A stretch of DNA of 64,000 bases, from NCBI GenBank assembly GCA_002721545.1, contig PBKR01000013.1, forward strand, positions 1-64,000, read 5' to 3'. This document shows, in pieces, positions 54,132-63,946 of the stretch. This DNA is from Nitrosomonadaceae bacterium. Lineage in GTDB: Bacteria > Pseudomonadota > Gammaproteobacteria > Burkholderiales > Nitrosomonadaceae. The translations under genes were made by a program, and so were the position numbers. The notes below the pieces were generated by a model, which was not told the DNA's origin, ran no database searches, and saw nothing but the letters and a program-made list of their open reading frames with translations. Numbering within the stretch: the first letter of the stretch is position 1; the number at the start of each line of letters is the position of its first letter.

Positions 54132-54137
54132 ATTATA
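54132..54137 (-). promoter_or_regulatory. -10 element for the leader ORF/decarboxylase transcript
   Basis: TATAAT on the minus strand (perfect consensus). The best -35 at 17 bases is TTTTCT (54155-54160), which is weak. Transcription would begin near 54125, about 25 bases before the leader ATG. Confidence 0.4.
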
Positions 54138-54205
54138 AGCTACATTTCAAATGAAGAAAATAACTTACTATAACGTAAAAAATAAATATAGCGGCCTTAC
54201 CTAAT

Positions 54206-54246
54206 AAAAATATATAAAACTATTATTAATTGTTTTATATATTTTT
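54206..54246 (-). terminator. Perfect 15-bp inverted repeat, probable terminator after dcd
   Basis: 54206-54220 and 54232-54246 are exact reverse complements (arms AAAAATATATAAAAC-like and its complement) around an 11-base loop. Read on the minus strand, the stem stands about 120 bases after the dcd stop and is followed by a short U-rich run (TTTTTATT). The stem is almost all A/T, so its strength is uncertain. The surrounding 54100-54365 region otherwise holds only the decarboxylase promoter. Confidence 0.5.
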
Positions 54247-54365
54247 TCCAAGATAGAACTTGAATTTAATTCTCAAAAATTGCCAGCAACATATTCCAAA
54301 AGCCATATGCTATGAAATTCTTTATTTCCCCCTTTGAAGAAAATTCCATTTTATATAGATTGAAT

Positions 54366-54932
54366 TTATGTTTTTGGTAAAGTTACGCCTTGCTGGCCTT
54401 GATATTTTCCTCCACGATCTTTATACGAAGTTTCACATACCTCATCAGACTCAAAAAATAGAACCTGGGCCACCCCTTCATTTGCATAAATTTTAGCAGG
54501 GAGAGGTGTTGTATTTGAAAACTCTAATGTTACAAAACCTTCCCACTCTGGTTCAAATGGTGTGACATTTACAATGATGCCACAGCGAGCATAAGTTGAC
54601 TTACCAAGGCAGACTGCTAAAACATTGCGAGGAATACGAAAATACTCAACTGTTCTAGCTAGAGCAAAAGAATTTGGTGGAATTATACAGACGCCATTCT
54701 TTACATCAACAAATGAATTAAAATCAAAATTTTTTGGGTCTACAATTGTAGAATTTAAATTAGTAAATAGTTTAAATTCATCAGAGCAACGTATGTCGTA
54801 GCCATAGCTTGAAGTTCCGTAAGAAACTATCTTGTGGCCACTAGCATGCTTAATTTGACTTGGTTCAAAAGGTTCAATCATACCCTCCTCTTCCACCATT
54901 CTTCTAATCCATTTATCTGATTTTATAGTCAT
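54366..54932 (-). CDS. dcd: dCTP deaminase
   Basis: 188 aa from ATG 54932 ([12 protein letters not shown]), the standard start and length; the frame extends to 54965 but without support. Catalytic Glu and neighbours are in [21 protein letters not shown]-type sequence near residue 138, preceded by [20 protein letters not shown] (Arg and Ser of the active site). It deaminates dCTP to dUTP, the source of dUMP for ThyA. It is downstream of apbC on the same strand by about 70 bases. Confidence 0.96.
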   Translation of the reverse strand: MTIKSDKWIRRMVEEEGMIEPFEPSQIKHASGHKIVSYGTSSYGYDIRCSDEFKLFTNLNSTIVDPKNFDFNSFVDVKNGVCIIPPNSFALARTVEYFRIPRNVLAVCLGKSTYARCGIIVNVTPFEPEWEGFVTLEFSNTTPLPAKIYANEGVAQVLFFESDEVCETSYKDRGGKYQGQQGVTLPKT

Positions 54933-55002
54933 AATTTTGAAAAATACATAATTAATTATAGACACACAAAATGTAAATTACTATTGATTTGTATAAGCCT
55001 AG

Positions 55003-56091
55003 TTAAGTATTCTGTACCACAATATCAGGAAATAAAGAAGTATGATCCTTTGATAAATTTGCTACTTTTCCTGCCGTGAGGCGAGCAATACTACAATAAA
55101 TTTGTGCTATATCTCCCTCTGGCTCTTCTGCCACAGTAGGAGCACCCGAGTCAGTATGCTCTCTAATTCTAATATCAAGAGGAAGAGAGCCAAGTAGTTC
55201 AACAGCATAATCTTTACACATTTTACCCCCCCCACCCTCGCCAAAAATAGGTTCATTAAAACCACATTTTGAGCAAATATGAAAACTCATATTTTCCACA
55301 ACACCTAGAATAGGGATACCAACCTTTTCAAACATTTTCAAACCTTTGCGAGCATCTAATAATGCGATATCTTGAGGTGTGGTAACTATAACAGCACCTG
55401 TGACTGGAACTTTCTGTGCAAGTGTCAGTTGTATATCGCCCGTACCTGGAGGCATGTCAACAATTAGATAATCTATATCTTTCCACCGAGTATCATTTAG
55501 TAACTGTTGCAGTGCCTGTGTTACCATTGGACCACGCCATACCATAGGTGTTTCTACATCGATTAATAACCCAATAGACATGAGCTGCAGCCCATGCGCC
55601 TCTAACGGCTCCATATGTTTACCATCTTTAGATTCAGGCCTGCTATTCACTCCTAACATTTGTGGCTGCGATGGGCCATAAATATCAGCATCTAGAACTC
55701 CAACAGAGGCGCCTTCATACGCTAGTGCAAGCGCAATATTAACTGCAGTTGCCGATTTCCCTACTCCTCCCTTCCCAGAAGCTATGGCTATGATATTCTT
55801 AACGCCAGGTAAACGTTGCACCCCATGTTGTATTGCTCGTGAAATAATTTTACAAGTTATATTAACCTCTATTTTCCTAATATTTGAGATTGTCCTAAGC
55901 TTTTCAATAATTTGATTACGAATGCTCTTAGCTAGATGCTTTGCCGGGTAGCTCAATATAATATCAATCGATACATCATTAGAATTTATTCTAGTTTCAC
56001 CCACCTCACCGCTCGTTACATAATCTTTTCCGGTATTTGGATCAATAATTTCTTTGAGAGCAGATTGCACCTGTTGTTCTAAAATTGTCAC
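55003..56091 (-). CDS. apbC: Iron-sulfur cluster carrier protein (Mrp/NBP35 family)
   Basis: 362 aa. An N-terminal MIP18/DUF59-like domain (about 1-90) is followed by a P-loop ATPase with the deviant Walker A ASGKGGVGKSATAVNIALA. The CxxC cluster site is in HICSKCGFNEPIFGEGGG. It binds and transfers [4Fe-4S] clusters, relevant to AcnA, LeuC, SdhB and BioB in this window. The start is GTG 56091, with AGGA about 9 bases upstream. It is divergent from metG; metG-apbC-dcd is a common betaproteobacterial block. Confidence 0.94.
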   Translation of the reverse strand: MTILEQQVQSALKEIIDPNTGKDYVTSGEVGETRINSNDVSIDIILSYPAKHLAKSIRNQIIEKLRTISNIRKIEVNITCKIISRAIQHGVQRLPGVKNIIAIASGKGGVGKSATAVNIALALAYEGASVGVLDADIYGPSQPQMLGVNSRPESKDGKHMEPLEAHGLQLMSIGLLIDVETPMVWRGPMVTQALQQLLNDTRWKDIDYLIVDMPPGTGDIQLTLAQKVPVTGAVIVTTPQDIALLDARKGLKMFEKVGIPILGVVENMSFHICSKCGFNEPIFGEGGGGKMCKDYAVELLGSLPLDIRIREHTDSGAPTVAEEPEGDIAQIYCSIARLTAGKVANLSKDHTSLFPDIVVQNT

Positions 56092-56209
56092 TTTATAGTT
56101 CCTTTTCTTGAACGTGTAAATATATTTTGCATAATAAATTCTAACAAATATCAGATCAAGGCATACAGTTTGTTACAATCTCCATTTGTCTAACTTCAAT
56201 ATGCAATTA

Positions 56210-57973
56210 ATGAGCAAGCGAAAAATTCTAATTACCGCTGCACTACCCTATGCTAACGGCAGTATTCATCTAGGCCACTTGGTAGAATATATTCAGACTG
56301 ATATCTGGGTACGCTTCCAAAAAATGTGCCTGCCTAAAGAAAATGGGCATGAAGTTTATTTTGTATGTGCAGATGATGCGCACGGAACCCCTGTAATGCT
56401 ACGTGCAGAAAGAGAGGAGACAACACCTGAAGAGCTAATCAACCAAGTGCATAATGAGCATCTAAAGGATTTTACAGCTTTTCATATTGAGTTTGACAAT
56501 TATTACACCACACACTCTACAGAAACACGTGAATATTCTGAAAATGTTTATAGAAAGCTACAAACTGCTGATCCCAGTCTAATTACCACAAAAAATATTC
56601 AGCAATTCTATGATCCGGATAAGGGCATATTTTTACCAGACCGTTTCATCAAAGGAGAATGCCCGAAATGTAATGCAAAAGATCAATATGGTGATAATTG
56701 TGAAGTATGTGGGGCGGCATATGCGCCTACTGACCTGATAGGACCATACTCTACTATATCTAACGCTTCGCTAGTGCTAAAAACCTCAAAACACTTCTTT
56801 TTTAGGCTATCTGATGAACGATGTATAAATTTTCTAAGACATTGGACACAAAAAGAAAATCACCTACAATCTGAGGCCGCGAATAAAATGCAGGAATGGC
56901 TAGGAAAAACAGGACAAAATAATTTATCTGATTGGGACATTTCACGAGATGAGCCATATTTTGGATTCGAAATCCCTGATGCGCCTGGTAAATATTTTTA
57001 TGTTTGGCTAGATGCACCAATTGGCTATATGGGAAGTTTTAAAAACTTATGCACCCAGAAAAACATTAATTTTAATGAGTTCTGGAAGAAAGGTTCAACA
57101 ACTGAACTTTATCATTTTATAGGAAAGGATATTCTCTATTTTCATGCTTTATTCTGGCCAGCAATGCTAGAATATTCCGATTATCGCACCCCTACTAAAA
57201 TTTTTTCTCATGGGTTCCTTACCGTAAATGGAGAAAAGATGAGCAAATCAAAAGGTACATTTATTACTGCTGAGAATTATATTAGCCATGGATTGGATCC
57301 TGAGTATCTACGATATTATTATGCGGCTAAATTGAACGGAACAATGGAGGATATTGATCTGAATCTGGATGATTTTATAGCCCGTGTAAATAGCGATTTA
57401 GTTGGGAAGTATGTAAATATTGCTAGCCGCGCCGCTGGCTTCTTAGTCCATCATTTTGATGGCCATCTTGCAAATATTACATCTCTGGACTATGAAGGGC
57501 CTATAGAGTTAAAAGAGCTTAAATCTAGCGTGCATAAGCTACATCATGAACTATTAAATGAAATAGACCCTATCCAGGCACATATGCAAAATCGCCGTTA
57601 CAACCAAGCAATTGCCATAATTATGGCGCTTACTGATAAAGTAAATGAATTTTGGGACCAACAAAAACCTTGGGAAAAGGCAAAACAGATAAAAAACTCA
57701 CCAACAAAACTTGCTATGAATCACCCGATAAAATTTTCTCTTCATTTAGTATCAAGTATCACAATTGAGTGCTTTAAGATCCTTACTATTCTCCTTAAGC
57801 CAGTTCTACCGGTACTAGCTGAAAGAGCTGAATCGTTTCTAAATGTTGATCCTTTACGGTGGGTTGACTTGAAAAAATCATTGGAACCAGGTCACCAAAT
57901 TCAAGCATATAAACACCTAATAACCCGCATTGATCGAAAAAAAATTAATGCTATGATTGAGGCTAGTAAGTAA
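56210..57973 (+). CDS. metG: Methionyl-tRNA synthetase, short form
   Basis: 587 aa from ATG 56210 ([17 protein letters not shown]). ATG 56201 and TTG 56186 are also in frame, and none has a clear ribosome-binding site. The HIGH motif is IHLGHLVEY, the zinc knuckle is [18 protein letters not shown], and the KMSKS loop is [11 protein letters not shown]. The protein stops after the anticodon-binding helical domain. The C-terminal OB-fold (tRNA-binding/dimerisation) of the ~680-residue E. coli-type enzyme is absent, and the next gene begins 8 bases later. It charges initiator and elongator tRNA-Met. Confidence 0.95.
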   Translation: MSKRKILITAALPYANGSIHLGHLVEYIQTDIWVRFQKMCLPKENGHEVYFVCADDAHGTPVMLRAEREETTPEELINQVHNEHLKDFTAFHIEFDNYYTTHSTETREYSENVYRKLQTADPSLITTKNIQQFYDPDKGIFLPDRFIKGECPKCNAKDQYGDNCEVCGAAYAPTDLIGPYSTISNASLVLKTSKHFFFRLSDERCINFLRHWTQKENHLQSEAANKMQEWLGKTGQNNLSDWDISRDEPYFGFEIPDAPGKYFYVWLDAPIGYMGSFKNLCTQKNINFNEFWKKGSTTELYHFIGKDILYFHALFWPAMLEYSDYRTPTKIFSHGFLTVNGEKMSKSKGTFITAENYISHGLDPEYLRYYYAAKLNGTMEDIDLNLDDFIARVNSDLVGKYVNIASRAAGFLVHHFDGHLANITSLDYEGPIELKELKSSVHKLHHELLNEIDPIQAHMQNRRYNQAIAIIMALTDKVNEFWDQQKPWEKAKQIKNSPTKLAMNHPIKFSLHLVSSITIECFKILTILLKPVLPVLAERAESFLNVDPLRWVDLKKSLEPGHQIQAYKHLITRIDRKKINAMIEASK

Positions 57974-57981
57974 ATCGACAG

Positions 57982-59037
57982 ATGCCAGTGAATCTCTATC
58001 CTGCAACAAAATCATACCTCCTCGGAGATCTTTTATCTAAGGTATCACGGTCATTTTATTTAACTCTTGCAGTTTTACCCGCATCAGTACGTACCCAGGT
58101 TGGCCTTGCCTATCTCTTTGCCCGTGCAGCTGACACGATCACAGATACAGATTTAATAAAACAATCCGAACGGATCATTCACCTAAAAAATTTTCAGAAG
58201 CTTTTTATCCTAGATACTATAGACTGGAAAATAGTCCGATCTATTCAGACCGCCCTAATTTCACATCAGGCACTACCTGCAGAACGGATTCTTCTCGAAA
58301 AATTAGAAGATTGCTTTCAAGTATATCTTGAATGTGAGCTTTCTGATCGAATTCGTATCAATGATCTTATGGTGACTCTTACAAAAGGTATGGAAATGGA
58401 TCTTGAATTATTTCAGGGCAGCACGGCTAAAAATATAATTGCACTAAAAACACAAAAGGACCTAAGCACTTATACTTACTATGTTGCTGGATGTGTAGGA
58501 CAATACTGGACGAACCTTATGTGCGCCAACTTATCTTCATTAAATCAATGGGATGTAGAGAAAATGAGTGCTATCGGCATAAATTTTGGCAAAGGGCTTC
58601 AACTGACTAATATCATAAAAGATATAGCTAAGGATCTAAATCGAGGGCGCTGCTATATCCCAACATCCTTGCTTAAAACTACAGGACTATCACCTAATGA
58701 TATCCTACAACCTGAGTCTTGGGACTCTTTTCAACCGGTACTAAATACACTTATACAACAAGCCACTAAATACCTAGACCAGGGATGGGATTATACGTTA
58801 GCTATTCCAAGATCTGAAATAAGACTTCGCCTTGCTTGTATGTGGCCGATTCTTTTGGGTGGAGAAACTCTAAAATTAGTACAAAATTCCCCTAGTGTAC
58901 TAAACCCAAATTACCAAACAAAAATAACAAGAGGCTGTGTCTATAAGGTAATTAGCTTAACGACTATTAGCTGTGGATCAGATTTTGTTGGAACAATTTA
59001 TTGGAAAAATCTTTATAAGCAATTAACAGCACGATAA
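57982..59037 (+). CDS. Squalene/phytoene synthase family protein
   Basis: 351 aa head-to-head prenyl synthase. The two Asp-rich Mg-binding motifs are present: DTITD at 51-55, in ARAADTITD, and NIIKDIAKD at 210-218 followed by RGRCYIP. SRSFYLTLAVLP at 22-33 is the family N-terminal helix. Products could be squalene, presqualene diphosphate or a carotenoid precursor; sequence alone does not decide. No hopanoid or carotenoid genes accompany it. It begins 8 bases after the metG stop, so it is probably co-transcribed. Its start ATG has only weak ribosome-binding complementarity. Confidence 0.85.
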   Translation: MPVNLYPATKSYLLGDLLSKVSRSFYLTLAVLPASVRTQVGLAYLFARAADTITDTDLIKQSERIIHLKNFQKLFILDTIDWKIVRSIQTALISHQALPAERILLEKLEDCFQVYLECELSDRIRINDLMVTLTKGMEMDLELFQGSTAKNIIALKTQKDLSTYTYYVAGCVGQYWTNLMCANLSSLNQWDVEKMSAIGINFGKGLQLTNIIKDIAKDLNRGRCYIPTSLLKTTGLSPNDILQPESWDSFQPVLNTLIQQATKYLDQGWDYTLAIPRSEIRLRLACMWPILLGGETLKLVQNSPSVLNPNYQTKITRGCVYKVISLTTISCGSDFVGTIYWKNLYKQLTAR

Positions 59038-59232
59038 ACATCTATTCTATATCATAGTAATTTACTTATTCTTGATACGAACAGATATACTACTCAAAAT
59101 CAACTGGCTTTGCGGAGTAATTAAAGAGATATTATCAGGAATTTCACTAGTATAAATTGTACTATCAAACTACATGAAAATGATATGTACAAAGCTGACT
59201 AATTACTAATTGTATTTAAGCCAAATTTGCTT

Positions 59233-59898
59233 TTATTCCAATTGGGATATATCAAGGAGTGTTGAAAAATTATTTGTATCGATATTCTTATCAAATGGTA
59301 ATACTCCCAATAGTGGGAAATTTAATCGAGATTTTAGCGCATGAAAATTCTCATCAAATGAATCCATTTTAGGGTCTATCTTATTAGCCACCCAGCCAAC
59401 TAATTTCAGCCCAGCTGCTTGCGCAATTTTTGCTGTCATTAGTGCATGATTAAGACACCCAAGACGCATTCCCACTACTAAAATTAATGGGAGATTCAAG
59501 GAACAAGCCATATCTGCAACATTATTATGCCCGTTCAAGGGAACCATGATTCCTCCTACGCCTTCAACAATGACTACATCTGCAATTCTCTGTAAATTGC
59601 AATATGCCTGCCTAATAAAACTAATATCTATTTCTATACCGGCCTTTTTAGCCGCTAGATGAGGAGCAATTGGTGGAACAAATGAATAAGGATTAACCCA
59701 TTCTTTCGGAGCATCTACAGAACTTGCTGCAATGATTGCTTGAACGTCAGCCCATTCTCCACATACAGAGCCAGTTACAACCGGCTTCATACCTATAGCA
59801 GATTTTCCGCGGCCCGAGAAAGCACTTAATAAAGCACAGCTGACTATAGTCTTACCTATACCAGTGTCTGTACCAGTAATAAAATAACTTTGTGCCAT
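59233..59898 (-). CDS. bioD: Dethiobiotin synthetase
   Basis: 221 aa P-loop enzyme. The nucleotide-binding motif is TGTDTGIGKT (8-17), MKPVVTGS carries the substrate Lys, and EGVGGIMVPL is the third conserved loop. It closes the ureido ring of dethiobiotin. It is the last of the five bio genes, 40 bases after bioC, and converges on the squalene synthase gene across a 195-base spacer with no visible terminator stem. Confidence 0.95.
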   Translation of the reverse strand: MAQSYFITGTDTGIGKTIVSCALLSAFSGRGKSAIGMKPVVTGSVCGEWADVQAIIAASSVDAPKEWVNPYSFVPPIAPHLAAKKAGIEIDISFIRQAYCNLQRIADVVIVEGVGGIMVPLNGHNNVADMACSLNLPLILVVGMRLGCLNHALMTAKIAQAAGLKLVGWVANKIDPKMDSFDENFHALKSRLNFPLLGVLPFDKNIDTNNFSTLLDISQLE

Positions 59899-59938
59899 AG
59901 ATTTTTTTAGCCAATAGCTATAAATATTTGCTTATAAA

Positions 59939-60835
59939 TTAGTCTCGAACTAATCTAGCCTTTGGATCAAACTCTATTATATTTTGACCATCTGTATTTT
60001 TTTTCGATTCTAATTTCCATGCATGGCCATAAACTAACTCAAAAGTAACAGGCAATTTTCCATTTTTTCGAAAGGATTCATAATTATTTAATACTTTCTG
60101 CCACCCAACCTTCCCTGTTAGCCCTCGTTTTCTCTCATGCAAAACATTATGTGCACCCATAGCCTTAAGTTCTCGCATCACGCTAATGACATCATCATAA
60201 GTGAGTGTTATATATTCCATATCCATAACTGGCATAGAAAATCCTCTATACACTAAGATATCCCCAATATCATGCATATCAATAAAATGATTAACATGGT
60301 TTTTATCGTCCATGCCTAAGAATGCCTGACGTAATTCATGCAAAGTATCTGGTCCAAAAGTACTAAACATAAATAATCCTTCTTGCTTTAGAACACGATA
60401 CATTTCTGAGAATGTATCTTCTATATTATTACACCATTGCAATGATAAATTAGACCAAATTAAATCAATAGAAGAGCCTCGTATCGGTAACTGTTCGATG
60501 TCACCGCATACATAATTTGTAATATTTTTTTGAGCAGAAAATATCTGTTTCCACCAAGAAGAGGCCATAGGGCGAGCCTGATGATGCATTGATAAGGCTA
60601 GGTCAAGTGCTAAAATTTTGGTTTTTGGATAACGACATGCTAATTTACGCCCTCCGTAACCAGTTCCGCTACCAGCATCTAAAATTGACAAAGGATTACA
60701 TTTGATATAATCAAGCCTTGATAGCATTCGATCATTTACTTCTCGCTGTAACATTGATACCTTGTCATACTCAGCAGATGCACGCTCAAAAGAAGCACGT
60801 AACTGTCGTTTATTTAAAATATGGTCACTATTCAT
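59939..60835 (-). CDS. bioC: Malonyl-[acyl carrier protein] O-methyltransferase
   Basis: 298 aa SAM-dependent methyltransferase. Motif I is ILDAGSGTGYGGR, with LALDLALSMHHQAR following, and IDLIWSNLSLQWCNN is the BioC-type motif IV region. It methylates malonyl-ACP so that fatty acid synthesis can build the pimelate chain. The start overlaps the bioH stop by 4 bases (ATGA). Identification is firm because of the flanking bioH and bioD. Confidence 0.94.
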   Translation of the reverse strand: MNSDHILNKRQLRASFERASAEYDKVSMLQREVNDRMLSRLDYIKCNPLSILDAGSGTGYGGRKLACRYPKTKILALDLALSMHHQARPMASSWWKQIFSAQKNITNYVCGDIEQLPIRGSSIDLIWSNLSLQWCNNIEDTFSEMYRVLKQEGLFMFSTFGPDTLHELRQAFLGMDDKNHVNHFIDMHDIGDILVYRGFSMPVMDMEYITLTYDDVISVMRELKAMGAHNVLHERKRGLTGKVGWQKVLNNYESFRKNGKLPVTFELVYGHAWKLESKKNTDGQNIIEFDPKARLVRD

Positions 60836-61608
60836 ATACGGGTCGCCTCGAATATACTACTTAAAAATTGATCCGTATGAGACAGAAATGGTATATGACC
60901 GCAATCTGGTAATATAATTAATTCAGAATTTCCTAAATTATCATACAGCCATTTTGCTGCCTCTAACGGCACAATGGCATCATTCTTACCATGCAACAAT
61001 GTTACAGGATGATTTATATTCTTAATATTTCTACGCAAATCAGCTGTAAGTATAATTTCTAATCCTATTTTCAATCCATTCTCATCAAGCTTATGCTCTC
61101 TAGAAATAAATTTCCGTAACTTCCTTAATAAGAAAATAGTATTTATATCACCTTGTATCTGCAAAGTAAGAAATCTATTTAAAGCAGAAACATAATCTAG
61201 ATCAAAATTCTTCATGAATGACTCTAGTATATTTTTCTCCATCGCCCATATCCAATCTCCTCGTTGAATAAAGCTGGGCGTTGTAGACACCAAAATAAGT
61301 TTATCGATTTTTTCTGCTAGATCTAATGACAGCTTCATCGCTATTTGCCCGCCTATTGACCACCCGCAGATTATGCTATGCTCAGGTAAGTTTTCCCCAA
61401 TCATTTCAGTCATATTCTTTAGAGAATTAGGACCTTGTAACCATGGCGTCGGACTGGACCCATGTCCTGGAAGGTCAACTAGATGCAAACGAAAATGCTG
61501 CGCCAACTCACTACGAATACAGTCCCAAATACCACTATGCATTCCCCAACCATGCAATAATACAAAATCTGGGCCTTCACCCTGAGTCTCAATGTGAATT
61601 TTTCTCAT
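60832..61608 (-). CDS. bioH: Pimeloyl-ACP methyl ester carboxylesterase
   Basis: 258 aa alpha/beta hydrolase. The nucleophile is Ser84 in CGWSIGGQIA, the oxyanion segment is LLHGWGMHSGIW, the acid Asp is in LHGKNDAIVPLE and the His is in DCGHIPFLSH. It releases pimeloyl-ACP by hydrolysing its methyl ester, ending the BioC/BioH route. It starts 19 bases after the bioF stop. The alpha/beta fold is generic, but this position is decisive. Confidence 0.93.
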   Translation of the reverse strand: MRKIHIETQGEGPDFVLLHGWGMHSGIWDCIRSELAQHFRLHLVDLPGHGSSPTPWLQGPNSLKNMTEMIGENLPEHSIICGWSIGGQIAMKLSLDLAEKIDKLILVSTTPSFIQRGDWIWAMEKNILESFMKNFDLDYVSALNRFLTLQIQGDINTIFLLRKLRKFISREHKLDENGLKIGLEIILTADLRRNIKNINHPVTLLHGKNDAIVPLEAAKWLYDNLGNSELIILPDCGHIPFLSHTDQFLSSIFEATRI

Positions 61609-61627
61609 GGCAATACTACCAATAAGA

Positions 61628-62776
61628 TCATTCTAATTCTCGTAATGCTGTTACTAAGCACTCAATATCTTTAATACTATGTGCTACTGATAAAGAAATT
61701 CGTAACCTTGCAGAATTCTTTGGTACCGTTGGTGGGCGAATCGCAGGTACCAAAATACCCCTGTATTCCAATTCATTCCTGATCTGTAAAGCCTCTCTAT
61801 TATCTCCAATTATTATGGGCTGTATTGGCGTTTCCGAAGGCAGTAATTTCCAACGTGATAATTTAAGGTTTTTTTTAAAATATTTGGTTAACTGCATTAG
61901 TTTTTTACGTCGCCATCTTTCTTTCTTAATCAATACTAAACTTTTTAATAAAGTATGTGCTAATAATGGTGGCATAGCTGTTGTATATATATAACTTCGA
62001 GCATATTGAATCAGTGTCTCAATAACCACTTTTTGCCCGGCAACAAAAGCACCAGATACACCTGCTGCTTTACCAAGAGTTGCCATATAAATTATCCTAG
62101 GCGAACTCAGACTATAATATGACACTATTCCCCGTCCCTCATTCCCAATTACCCCAAAGCCATGAGCATCATCAAGCAACAGCCAAGCATCATATTTCTC
62201 ACATAATATTAATAATTCAGCAGCAGGCGCGATATCCCCGTCCATACTAAAAACTGCATCAGTTATCACTAATTTACATTTAGCCTGAGATGTGGATAGC
62301 TGGTTCTCTAGTGCTCCTAAATCAAGATGTGGGTATCTTACCCATTTTGCATGGGAGATAATTGCAGCGTCATTAAGGGATGCATGGTTCAGCTTATCAG
62401 AGTATATTTCATCTCCGCGCCCTACTAAAGCAGATATTACCCCAGCATTAGCCATATACCCTGAAGAAAACAATAGCGCACCAGGAAATCCAGTAAAATC
62501 TGCTAGCATTTCCTCTAAATTATGATGAGCAGCATGGTGTCCAATTATCATATGTGATGCGCCAGCCCCTACACCATATTGGCGAGCACCTTCACAAGCT
62601 GCCTCTATTAATTCTGGATGACTAGCCAGACCAAGATAATCATTACTACAAAATGAAAGATAATCCTGCTCAGCTATCGAGACATTAACTCCCTGTGACC
62701 CATCTAACATTATACGATCCCGATACAATCCGTTATTTTTTCGGATATGTAATCGATTAATAGAATCTGGATACAT
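61628..62776 (-). CDS. bioF: 8-amino-7-oxononanoate synthase
   Basis: 382 aa alpha-oxoamine synthase. The PLP lysine is Lys236 in ATLGKAAGVSG, the same number as in E. coli BioF. Other motifs are FCSNDYLGL (42-50), GAGASHMIIGHH and LLDDAHGFGVIG. It condenses pimeloyl thioester with alanine. It lies 12 bases downstream of bioB. bioA, the next enzyme of the pathway, is not in the window. Confidence 0.96.
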   Translation of the reverse strand: MYPDSINRLHIRKNNGLYRDRIMLDGSQGVNVSIAEQDYLSFCSNDYLGLASHPELIEAACEGARQYGVGAGASHMIIGHHAAHHNLEEMLADFTGFPGALLFSSGYMANAGVISALVGRGDEIYSDKLNHASLNDAAIISHAKWVRYPHLDLGALENQLSTSQAKCKLVITDAVFSMDGDIAPAAELLILCEKYDAWLLLDDAHGFGVIGNEGRGIVSYYSLSSPRIIYMATLGKAAGVSGAFVAGQKVVIETLIQYARSYIYTTAMPPLLAHTLLKSLVLIKKERWRRKKLMQLTKYFKKNLKLSRWKLLPSETPIQPIIIGDNREALQIRNELEYRGILVPAIRPPTVPKNSARLRISLSVAHSIKDIECLVTALRELE

Positions 62777-62788
62777 ACTGGCTAAAGA

Positions 62789-63802
62789 CTACAATGATTT
62801 AAGGCCTAATTTTCTGAACATTATCCTATCTCTCTCGGCCTCAGGATTACCTGTAGTTAGCAATTTATCTCCATAAAAGATTGAATTAGCACCTGCAAGA
62901 AAGCATAGTGCTTGTACTTCTTCAGACATCTCACTTCTACCAGCAGAAAGCCTTACCATGGCTTTAGGCATTGTGATTCTTGCTGCTGCAATAGTACGTA
63001 TGAATTCAAAAGAATCAAGTTCACCTGTGCCATATAATGGAGTACCTTTAACCTGTACCAGCCTATTTACAGGAACAGATTCTGGATAAGGATTAAGATT
63101 TGCTAATTGGGCGATTAAACCTGCACGTGCATTACGAGATTCTCCCATACCAACTATGCCACCGCAGCAAACATTCATACCTGCAGTTCGCACACTATCT
63201 AGTGTTTTTAATCGGTCCTGATAAACTCTTGTTGTAATAATCTCCCCATAAAATTCCGGAGCTGTATCAAGATTGTGGTTATAATAATCTAGCCCCGCAT
63301 CACTCAATTGCTCAGCCTGCCCTGGCTTCAGCATTCCTAGTGTAGCGCAGGTTTCTAAGCCAAGCCTCTTTACTGCACTGATAATTTCTGTAATCTTTGT
63401 TATGTCACGTTGTTTAGGCCCACGCCAAGCTGCACCCATGCAGAAACGAGAAGCACCTTGATTTTTTGCTTCTTTAGCCGCTGATACCACCTTCTCAAGT
63501 GATAGCATATCTTCATTATTAACATCAGTATGATAGCGAGCTGCTTGCGGACAATAGCCACAATCTTCAGAACATCCACCTGTCTTAACAGAAACCAATG
63601 TAGAAAGCTGAATCTTATTTACATCATGGTATTCCCTGTGGACTAATTGAGCTTGAAAAATCAGATCATTGAATGCCAAATTTAACAGATCTTCAATTTG
63701 AGAAACGTTCCATGGTAATAAAGTGCTATCTTCTTTATCAGCTGAATAGGCTAATTGTTCTTTTGTCATACTATTTAAATAATTAGATGGCTGTTGATCC
63801 AT
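62789..63802 (-). CDS. bioB: Biotin synthase
   Basis: 337 aa radical SAM enzyme. The [4Fe-4S] cysteines are Cys77, Cys81 and Cys84 in [16 protein letters not shown]. The [2Fe-2S] cluster residues are further on, including the Cys in [14 protein letters not shown] and the Cys and Arg in TCATLGML and later barrel strands. It inserts sulfur into dethiobiotin. It is the first gene of bioB-F-H-C-D on the minus strand, so the promoter should lie in 63803-63940, where I see no clear hexamer pair and no evident BirA-type operator. Confidence 0.97.
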   Translation of the reverse strand: MDQQPSNYLNSMTKEQLAYSADKEDSTLLPWNVSQIEDLLNLAFNDLIFQAQLVHREYHDVNKIQLSTLVSVKTGGCSEDCGYCPQAARYHTDVNNEDMLSLEKVVSAAKEAKNQGASRFCMGAAWRGPKQRDITKITEIISAVKRLGLETCATLGMLKPGQAEQLSDAGLDYYNHNLDTAPEFYGEIITTRVYQDRLKTLDSVRTAGMNVCCGGIVGMGESRNARAGLIAQLANLNPYPESVPVNRLVQVKGTPLYGTGELDSFEFIRTIAAARITMPKAMVRLSAGRSEMSEEVQALCFLAGANSIFYGDKLLTTGNPEAERDRIMFRKLGLKSL

Positions 63803-63946
63803 TCTGAATTGCCTATTGTTAAGAATGAATCAAATCATCAGGGATTAAACTAATGTTGTCAAATTTTTAGTTGATATAATTCAACAATTGATTAAAAACT
63901 AAGCTAGATCTAATTTACCACCTACTTATAATGAATATCTATCATA

